Shown: positions 6,739 to 12,045 of the stretch, piece after piece | How the letters are laid out: every line of letters begins with the position of its first letter | Numbering within the stretch: position 1 is the first letter of the stretch | Assembly: GCA_003542415.1 (NCBI GenBank) | Contig: DPKR01000140.1 | Span: 1 to 12,045 of the forward strand | Origin: Alphaproteobacteria bacterium | GTDB lineage: Bacteria; Pseudomonadota; Alphaproteobacteria; RF32; CAG-239 | Direction of reading: 5' to 3' | DNA length: 12,045 bases | Made by a program: the position numbers and the translations under genes | Notes under the pieces: generated by a model | Databases searched by the model: none | What the model was told of the DNA's origin: nothing | Seen by the model: the letters and a program-made list of their open reading frames with translations, nothing else

Positions 6739-7665
6739 ATGGCCGGTGTTTCGATTGTTAAGGTCAAGACAGATGACGACGGTATTCGCTTAAACCGTTG
6801 GTTTTTGCGCGAATATCCGTCTTTATCGCTTTCGAGACTGCAAAAACTTTTAAGAACAAAACAAATCAAGGTTGACGGTAAGCGCGCTGAAACTTCAACA
6901 AGGCTCATCGCAGGGCAGGAAATTCGTATTCCGCCTTTAGATAATGAAAAAGCACCGCTTAAAAATGATTTTGTTTCAAAGACAGATGAAAAGTTTATTA
7001 AAGATATGGTGGTTTTCAAAGATGAAAATATCATTGTTTTAAACAAACCATCGGGGATTGCCGTTCAGGGCGGAACAAATCAGGAAAAACATATTGACGG
7101 TTTGCTCGACGCACTAAAATTTGATAAAGAAGAACGTCCGAAACTAACGCACCGGATTGATAAAGAAACATCTGGGCTTTTGGTTTTGGCGCGAAACAGA
7201 AAATATGCGCTTATTTTAACAAAAGCATTTAGAGAACATAACCTAAAAAAAACATATTTGGCTTTGTGCGAAGGTTGTCCGAAAAAACAAGCGGGTGAAA
7301 TCAAGGCAAATTTGGAAAAAGTCGGCGAAAAAATGATTGCCGGCGAGGATGGTCAGCGGGCGGTGACGGAATATGAAGTTTTGGATTCGGTGGGTTCAAA
7401 ATTTTCTTTGATCAAGGCAATGCCATTGACGGGCAGAACACACCAAATCAGAGTCCATTTGGCTTTGTTGGGGGCATCCATTGTCGGAGACAGAAAATAT
7501 GGCAACAGGAATTTGGGCACAGATTTGGCATCGAAATTGCATTTACACGCATGGCAAATTGATTTATCTGAAGTGATGAGTAAAAAATGTGTTGTCAAAG
7601 CGCCAATCCCTGACTATTTTAAAAAAGATATTGAGTTTTTAGGTTTCAATTTTAAGGAGAAATAA
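6739..7665 (+). CDS. rluC: Large-subunit rRNA pseudouridine synthase, RluC/RluD family
   Basis: This 308-residue cytoplasmic enzyme isomerises uridine to pseudouridine, most likely in 23S rRNA. Residues about 15-65 form an S4 RNA-binding domain (LNRWFLREYPSLSLSRLQKL, KQIKVDGKRA). The catalytic domain starts at about 90 with DENIIVLNKPSGIAVQGG. The catalytic aspartate is D141 in HRIDKETSGLLVLARN (138-153). TGRTHQIRVHLALLG (231-245) and IVGDRKYG (248-255) complete the family signatures. I call it RluC rather than RluD from overall resemblance and the neighbouring rarA. The target positions cannot be read from sequence. GGGGGA at 6727-6732 lies 6 bases before ATG 6739, and the start directly follows the stop of the previous gene. 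The gene's own 3' end supplies the AAGGAG ribosome binding site for the next gene. Confidence 0.94.
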   Translation: MAGVSIVKVKTDDDGIRLNRWFLREYPSLSLSRLQKLLRTKQIKVDGKRAETSTRLIAGQEIRIPPLDNEKAPLKNDFVSKTDEKFIKDMVVFKDENIIVLNKPSGIAVQGGTNQEKHIDGLLDALKFDKEERPKLTHRIDKETSGLLVLARNRKYALILTKAFREHNLKKTYLALCEGCPKKQAGEIKANLEKVGEKMIAGEDGQRAVTEYEVLDSVGSKFSLIKAMPLTGRTHQIRVHLALLGASIVGDRKYGNRNLGTDLASKLHLHAWQIDLSEVMSKKCVVKAPIPDYFKKDIEFLGFNFKEK

Positions 7666-7669
7666 AAAG

Positions 7670-9820
7670 ATGTTTAAGCTCTTGAAATGGGTTTTCGGTA
7701 TTGTTTCATTTTTGATTGTGGCGGCAATCATCGGACTTGTGATTTTTATCAGTCAATTTGATTTGAACGAATATAAGCCGCAAATTGAAAAAATTGTTTA
7801 TGAACAAACGGGGCGAAAACTTGCCTTAAACGGAGATATTGAAATCAAAATATCGCTCGTGCCGACAGTGGCACTCAAAGATGCAACACTTTCAAATGCC
7901 GATTGGGCAAAAGACAATGAGATGCTCAAAATTAAAGAAGCAGATGTGACACTATCTGTTTTGCCCCTTTTAAATAAAGAGCTTGAAATTGAAGAAATCA
8001 ATATCATCTCGCCGGTGATTAATTTGATGGCAAATGCACAAGGTGTGGGCAACTGGGTTTTTGAAAAACCGCAAGAAACTCAAGAGCAGATAAACGAAGA
8101 AGCAAAACCGCAAGAAGAAAGCAGCGCAGCGGCAGCTCCGCTCTTGGCAGGGTTTGTGGCTAAAAAACTCTATATTGAAAACGGTGTTTTAAATTATGAA
8201 GATTTAAAAACAAAATCTAAGACAAACCTCACAATCAAGAGTTTGGAACTGGCTTCCGAAAATATGGATTCTGAAATCGATTTGGCATATGATGTTGTTT
8301 TCAACGGAGAAGACATTAAGGGAACGGCAAAAGCATCATCGCTTCAAAAACTTTTGAATAACGAACCGTATAATGTTAGCCTAGATACAAAAGCATATGG
8401 CGCAAACCTAAAGGCAAAAGCGCTTTTGACAGATTTAATGGGAGAATTAAAATTTGACGCCGATGTTGATGCAATTTCACCTGACGGAAATTTTGATTTG
8501 CCGAAAGTAGAGGCTGTTGCCAACGTTAAAGGGGATTTAAAAGAAATTGTTGCGAAAATTGCAAAACTTGATTTCGGCGGAAACATTGTTGAGGGAAATA
8601 TTAAGGTAAATATTGCCGGTTCCAAACCGATTATCACAGGCAATGTGGCAAGCAACTTAATCAATGTAATGAAGCTGAGCACAAGCAAAAAATCAGCCGA
8701 ATTATCTTTTATTTCGACAGCTTCTGCCGCATCATATATGCCTGCCGAAAAACTGGATTTATCAGCATTGAAAACCTTTGATGCAAATGTGAAATTTGAT
8801 GTTAAAAAGCTGATCATCAACGAAGATATCAGTTTGGACAACGTAAAAGGAACAGCCGATGTGAAAAACGGAGTTTTAAGCATCAACCCGCTCGGTTTTG
8901 TTGCGGGGGGTGGCAATGTGAACGGTAATGTTGCCATATCAGCCGCAAACAACGCTTTGACACTCAATTTAGATGGTAAAGACATTGTTTTGCAAAACTT
9001 TTTGAAAAATTTGAACCCTGCAAACGAAAGCACATTCGGGTTCAAAAGCGGTGGGCAGACAAATTTGCATATTGCTGTTAAATCAAACGGTGCGACATAC
9101 CAAAATTTGGTAGAAAATTTAGACGGGCAAGTGCTTTTTGTGATTGGTAAATCGCAATTGCAAGCAGGCGCGTTAAAATATTTGAAAGGAAACTTTATCA
9201 CACAGCTTTTATCTGCCTTAAAATTGGAGGCAAAAGATCCGAAAATGTCGATGAAATGCGCCGTTTTAAGAGCTGATTTGGCAAAAGGGAAAGCAAACTT
9301 TCCAAAAGGCATTGTTTTTGATTCAAAAAAGATGATGGTTGTGGGCGATGGCGATATCAACCTGAAAAACGACAAAATCAATATTGCCATTAAGCCGTTT
9401 AACGGAAATTTGACAGACACAAATATTGCACAGGCAATTTCTTCTTTGGTGAAAATTAGCGGAACTGTTCAAAACCCCGGAATTGCCATTGATACGGCAT
9501 CTGTTGTGAAAAACGTGGTCGGGGTGGCTATGACAGGGCCGGCGTTCATTGGCTCACAACTGTTGCTCGATGCTGACCAAGCGCCGTGTTACACAGCCTT
9601 AAAAGGAACGATTTATAAGGATATGTTTGAAGCGCCGACTGGCGTTCAGGCCGGCGCACAAAGCGCATATCAGGGAGCTTCTGATTTGGTATCAAGCGGC
9701 ATTAATATGATTACGGGAACGGCAGGAAACGCAGCAAGCAGCGGCGCCGGCGCTTTGGGTGATGCGGCAAAAGGTATGTTTAATATGCTTACGGGCAACT
9801 CTTCAAAAAAGAACAAATAA
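7670..9820 (+). CDS. AsmA-family inner-membrane-anchored envelope protein
   Basis: This 716-residue protein has one N-terminal membrane anchor (about 7-29), with the rest expected in the periplasm. Residues about 30-130 match the AsmA N-terminus (FDLNEYKPQIEKIVYEQTGR, then LNGDIEIKISLVPTVAL and the GNWVF box near 127-131). A Gln/Glu/Ala-rich linker (about 132-158) leads into a long beta-rich body. An AsmA C-terminal module (about 526-620) carries CAVLRADLAKGKA, VVGDGDINLKNDKINI and the ISGTVQNP element. The final 60 or so residues are Gly/Ala/Ser-rich and end in SSKKNK. AsmA-like proteins belong to the bridge-like lipid-transfer superfamily and are implicated in phospholipid movement to the outer membrane; direct evidence for this one is absent. 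AAGGAG at 7654-7659 lies 10 bases before ATG 7670. The stop and next start overlap as TAATG. Confidence 0.9.
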   Translation: MFKLLKWVFGIVSFLIVAAIIGLVIFISQFDLNEYKPQIEKIVYEQTGRKLALNGDIEIKISLVPTVALKDATLSNADWAKDNEMLKIKEADVTLSVLPLLNKELEIEEINIISPVINLMANAQGVGNWVFEKPQETQEQINEEAKPQEESSAAAAPLLAGFVAKKLYIENGVLNYEDLKTKSKTNLTIKSLELASENMDSEIDLAYDVVFNGEDIKGTAKASSLQKLLNNEPYNVSLDTKAYGANLKAKALLTDLMGELKFDADVDAISPDGNFDLPKVEAVANVKGDLKEIVAKIAKLDFGGNIVEGNIKVNIAGSKPIITGNVASNLINVMKLSTSKKSAELSFISTASAASYMPAEKLDLSALKTFDANVKFDVKKLIINEDISLDNVKGTADVKNGVLSINPLGFVAGGGNVNGNVAISAANNALTLNLDGKDIVLQNFLKNLNPANESTFGFKSGGQTNLHIAVKSNGATYQNLVENLDGQVLFVIGKSQLQAGALKYLKGNFITQLLSALKLEAKDPKMSMKCAVLRADLAKGKANFPKGIVFDSKKMMVVGDGDINLKNDKINIAIKPFNGNLTDTNIAQAISSLVKISGTVQNPGIAIDTASVVKNVVGVAMTGPAFIGSQLLLDADQAPCYTALKGTIYKDMFEAPTGVQAGAQSAYQGASDLVSSGINMITGTAGNAASSGAGALGDAAKGMFNMLTGNSSKKNK

Positions 9821-10107
9821 TGAAGGAAGTCTACCTTAAAATATCAGGCAGAGTGCAAGGAGTTGGTTTTAGGCGCTGGGCTGAAAGGACCGCAAAAAGT
9901 ATCAGCGGTATTTCCGGCTGGGTGAGAAATGTCGACGACGGCACGGTTGAGATTTTGATGAAAGGCGAAGAAAAAAATGTGGAGCAGATGGTGCTTGCTT
10001 GCCAAAAAGGACCGATTTTTGCAAGGGTTGACAATGTTTCTTTTTTGCCGGGAGTGAGAAACTATTTTTTGCCGCCGATTGTGGACGGGGTGTTTGAGCA
10101 TATATAA
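9820..10107 (+). CDS. acyP: Acylphosphatase
   Basis: This 95-residue cytoplasmic enzyme hydrolyses the carboxyl-phosphate bond of acyl phosphates. The protein has the full acylphosphatase fold length and both active-site elements: the phosphate-binding loop GRVQGVGFRRW (10-20) with catalytic R18, and GWVRNVDDGTVEI (33-45) with N37. The C-terminal strand is extended by a few residues (PPIVDGVFEHI). The ATG overlaps the AsmA stop by one base (TAATG), so it is likely translated by re-initiation as the last gene of the operon. Its function beside an AsmA gene is unclear, and the family is often found with no obvious pathway link. A new promoter begins 6 bases after its stop. Confidence 0.95.
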   Translation: MKEVYLKISGRVQGVGFRRWAERTAKSISGISGWVRNVDDGTVEILMKGEEKNVEQMVLACQKGPIFARVDNVSFLPGVRNYFLPPIVDGVFEHI

Positions 10108-10112
10108 CATCT

Positions 10113-10141
10113 TTGACATTAAATTTGATTTGCTTTTTAAA
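10113..10141 (+). promoter_or_regulatory. Putative promoter of the DUF1294-ABC transporter unit
   Basis: A perfect consensus TTGACA (10113-10118) is followed after 17 bases by TTTAAA (10136-10141). An 18-base spacing to TTAAAT is equally possible. The expected start near 10148 leaves a leader of about 42 bases. No hairpin terminator separates it from acyP. Confidence 0.6.
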
Positions 10142-10176
10142 TAAAGACAGGCTAAAAAGACACCATTGAAAAAGAT

Positions 10177-10182
10177 AAAGGA
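10177..10182 (+). promoter_or_regulatory. Ribosome binding site that decides the DUF1294 start
   Basis: AAAGGA lies 7 bases before ATG 10190. An in-frame TTG at 10166 has no comparable site upstream, so the ATG is preferred. Confidence 0.65.
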
Positions 10183-10189
10183 CAGACAG

Positions 10190-10627
10190 ATGTTGTTGAC
10201 ATTTGCGGCTTTATTGATCGGAATATTTTTTCTTGTTCGGCCGCTACAAAAAAATGCATTTTTTATGGTTTATTTCGCGTTGATGATGGGAACAGCTTAT
10301 GTGCTGGAGCTCAAGGGATTTCGCTTTGCCCCGTTTTCAAAACAAAGTTTTTTGATGTTTGTGCCGCTCCACTTAGTGCTTATTAATTTGGTGACGATTA
10401 CGGCTTATGGGGCAGATAAAAGAGCTGCTAAAACAAAAGCATGGCGGGTGCCTGAGGTGCAACTCCACTTGCTTGAGCTTTTAGGCGGTTCTCCTGGCGC
10501 CTTTGTTGCACAAAAGATGTTTCATCACAAAACAAAAAAGAAGAGTTTTCAGATATCATTTGTGTTTGTGCTTGCTATTCAGGTTGTTATTGTCTATTAT
10601 GTGCTCAAAATATTGAATGTGATTTAA
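10190..10627 (+). CDS. DUF1294 family small membrane protein
   Basis: This protein of 145 residues is mostly hydrophobic, with about four membrane segments (near 3-17, 24-40, 53-72 and 121-141). Between the third and fourth lies the DUF1294 signature: AYGADKRAA (72-80), WRVPE (85-89), LLGGSPGAF (97-105) and HHKTKKKSF (112-120). The family's function is not established to my knowledge. I chose ATG 10190 over the in-frame TTG at 10166 because AAAGGA lies 7 bases upstream; the longer form would add only MKKIKDRQ-like residues. It has its own promoter just downstream of acyP. The ABC exporter starts 11 bases after its stop, with that gene's ribosome binding site overlapping this stop codon, so the two are likely coupled. 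Confidence 0.85.
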   Translation: MLLTFAALLIGIFFLVRPLQKNAFFMVYFALMMGTAYVLELKGFRFAPFSKQSFLMFVPLHLVLINLVTITAYGADKRAAKTKAWRVPEVQLHLLELLGGSPGAFVAQKMFHHKTKKKSFQISFVFVLAIQVVIVYYVLKILNVI

Positions 10628-10631
10628 AGGA
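10626..10631 (+). promoter_or_regulatory. Ribosome binding site supporting a TTG start of the ABC exporter
   Basis: AAAGGA overlaps the DUF1294 stop codon (10625-10627) and lies 7 bases before TTG 10639. The hexamer and spacing are the same as for the preceding gene. Confidence 0.6.
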
Positions 10632-10638
10632 TAGCTCA

Positions 10639-12045
10639 TTGTCTAAAGAGGAACCGATTGAACTAAAGATGAAATTTCATGAACACTATGAAATGATGTG
10701 GCCTTTTATTAAGCCGTATCTTTTCAGGGCTATTTTGGCTGTGCTTGTGAGTGTGCCGATTGGGGCGCTTGATTCGGTGATTGCGCTTTCGTTAAAGCCG
10801 TATATGGATGTTGTTTTGGTTGAGAAATCAGAGCGCTCACCGATTTATATTCCGTTTTTGATTATTGCGTTTACATCTCTTCAAGGCGCACTGAACTACA
10901 TTGCGACTTATTTAAACACCTGGGTGGGTATGCACATTAACCAAGATTTGAAACGTCATTTGTTCAAAAAATTGATGAGAATGGAAACGGCTTATTTTGA
11001 TACACACAGTTCGGGAACGGTTTTGCAACGTTTTGCCGCGGATTGCGACACGGCATGCGGCGGACTTTTAGATAATTTAAGGACTTTTATTTCTAAATTT
11101 TTCTCATCATTTTCATTGGTGTGCGTGTTAATTTATAATTCGTGGCAGCTCGCAATTATTGCCGTTGCGGTGATGTTTTTGGCACTGTTGCCGCTTTCAA
11201 CGGTGAAAAGACGCATAAAGAAAACCATTCAGAAAAGTGTTCAGGAAGCAACCAAAATATACACCAACTACAATGAAGCATACAGCGGAAACAAAACAAT
11301 CGCCGGTTACAATTTGCAGGATTATATGTATCAAAAATTTGACGATGCCTTAAAAGTGATGTTCAAACTCGGTATTAAGATGGTTCAGAAAACGGCATGG
11401 ATGACGCCTTTGATGCATGTTGTGGTGTCTGCCGGTATCGGCGCGGTTATTTGGTATGGAAGCTCGCTGATTGTAAACGGTAAAATATCGCCGGGTAATT
11501 TTGTTTCGTTTATCACGGCGCTTATTTTGCTTTACACGCCTGTCAAAAGCATCGGCAAAAGCTTTAATAATGTGCAAGTATCGTTTTTGGCAATTGAACG
11601 TTTGGTGGAAATTTTAAATACAGAACCGAAAATCAGAGACAAAGAAGGGGCGGTCGTTTTAGATCGGATTCACAAAGATATTGAATTTAAGGATGTTTGT
11701 TTTGAATACAACGAAGGGGTGCCTGTCTTAAAAAATGTGAATATCAAAGTCAAAGCCGGATCGAATATTGCCATTGTCGGAAATTCGGGGGGTGGCAAGA
11801 CAACACTCGTCAACTTGTTGCCGCGTTTTTACGATGTTTCGTCAGGTGCGATTTTTATCGACGGACGCGACATCAGAGATTATACCCTCCAATCACTGCG
11901 TGACAATATGTCGGTTGTTTTCCAAGACAATTTCTTGTTTTCGGGAAGCATTAGGGAAAATATTTTATCAGGGCGTCCGGATGCAACGGAAGACGATTTG
12001 TGGCGTGTTTTAAAGCTCGTTTATCTTGAAGATTTTGTGAAAGGG
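10639..12045 (+). CDS. MsbA-like ABC exporter half-transporter (3' truncated by the window)
   Basis: The frame is open to the right edge, giving 469 residues of a protein normally about 580-600 long. Residues about 22-320 form a six-helix type-IV exporter membrane domain, with the characteristic LMRMETAYFDTHSSGTVLQR (112-131) of lipid/drug exporters. The nucleotide-binding domain begins near 350 (IEFKDVCFEYNEG). Walker A is GNSGGGKTT at 381-389, and the Q-loop FQDNFLFSGSIRENI has Q429. The signature motif, Walker B and H-loop lie beyond the window. The type suggests export of lipid A core or phospholipid (MsbA) or another hydrophobic substrate, but this is inferred from family resemblance only. 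The start is TTG 10639 with AAAGGA 7 bases upstream. An in-frame ATG at 10669 is the alternative, would shorten the protein by 10 residues and lacks a good ribosome binding site. Confidence 0.9.
   Translation, partial: MSKEEPIELKMKFHEHYEMMWPFIKPYLFRAILAVLVSVPIGALDSVIALSLKPYMDVVLVEKSERSPIYIPFLIIAFTSLQGALNYIATYLNTWVGMHINQDLKRHLFKKLMRMETAYFDTHSSGTVLQRFAADCDTACGGLLDNLRTFISKFFSSFSLVCVLIYNSWQLAIIAVAVMFLALLPLSTVKRRIKKTIQKSVQEATKIYTNYNEAYSGNKTIAGYNLQDYMYQKFDDALKVMFKLGIKMVQKTAWMTPLMHVVVSAGIGAVIWYGSSLIVNGKISPGNFVSFITALILLYTPVKSIGKSFNNVQVSFLAIERLVEILNTEPKIRDKEGAVVLDRIHKDIEFKDVCFEYNEGVPVLKNVNIKVKAGSNIAIVGNSGGGKTTLVNLLPRFYDVSSGAIFIDGRDIRDYTLQSLRDNMSVVFQDNFLFSGSIRENILSGRPDATEDDLWRVLKLVYLEDFVKG

Noticed and set aside
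8344-9420. Long open frame (358 codons) on the minus strand opposite the AsmA gene
   Set aside because: The translation is low-complexity, rich in Phe, Ser, Lys and Pro, with no family resemblance. It lies fully inside a convincing + strand gene and arises from that gene's codon bias.
10166-10192. TTG at 10166 as the start of the DUF1294 gene
   Set aside because: It has no ribosome binding site, whereas ATG 10190 has AAAGGA at good spacing.
11768-12013. Open frame of 81 codons on the + strand inside the ABC exporter
   Set aside because: It overlaps the Walker A and Q-loop region of the exporter in another frame; the exporter frame carries the conserved motifs.
1-12045. Dedicated defence, secretion or biosynthetic system, or CRISPR array
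   Set aside because: No regularly spaced repeats, nuclease-effector pairs, toxin-antitoxin pairs or biosynthetic modules are present. Nearly all genes are recognisable housekeeping families.

Overview
The window reads as ordinary chromosome of a Gram-negative bacterium, most likely an alphaproteobacterium of a moderately AT-rich lineage. The Gram-negative call rests on an AmpG-type muropeptide permease, an AsmA-family envelope protein and an MsbA-type ABC exporter. The alphaproteobacterial call is weaker. It comes from the short AmpG (420 residues) and from rarA lying close to an rluC-type gene, which I recall from alphaproteobacterial genomes; I could not search to confirm it. All genes are on the + strand and tightly packed. 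No stretch over 300 bases lacks a gene. I see no IS element, phage gene, integrase, CRISPR array or att-like duplication.

Region 1 (3-2289): the 3' part of xseA (exonuclease VII large subunit), then a secreted M23/LytM peptidase whose signal peptide is encoded inside the end of xseA in another frame, then uppP (undecaprenyl-diphosphate phosphatase). Region 2 (2302-2453): a compact tRNA-Leu(CAG) unit with its own promoter and a rho-independent terminator. Region 3 (2494-3756): an ampG-type permease with no Shine-Dalgarno sequence. Regions 1 and 3 together hold three peptidoglycan genes: a hydrolase-fold protein, lipid-carrier recycling and muropeptide uptake.

Region 4 (3767-10107): a probable six-gene operon behind a plausible promoter. 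It contains a two-block pentapeptide-repeat protein with a charged C-terminal helix, rarA (replication-fork AAA+ ATPase), an unrecognised 125-residue protein, an rluC/rluD-type pseudouridine synthase, an AsmA-family protein and an acylphosphatase. Junctions range from a 4-base overlap to a 4-base gap, so translational coupling is likely. Region 5 (10113-12045): a promoter with a perfect TTGACA box, a DUF1294 membrane protein, and an MsbA-like ABC exporter that starts at TTG and runs off the right edge.

Most of the window is recognisable housekeeping. The real unknowns are the pentapeptide-repeat/coiled-coil protein and the 125-residue protein on either side of rarA. Both carry a proline-polylysine linker and an Arg/Gly-rich C-terminus. 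I found no evidence strong enough to claim a new system, but this pair is where I would look.
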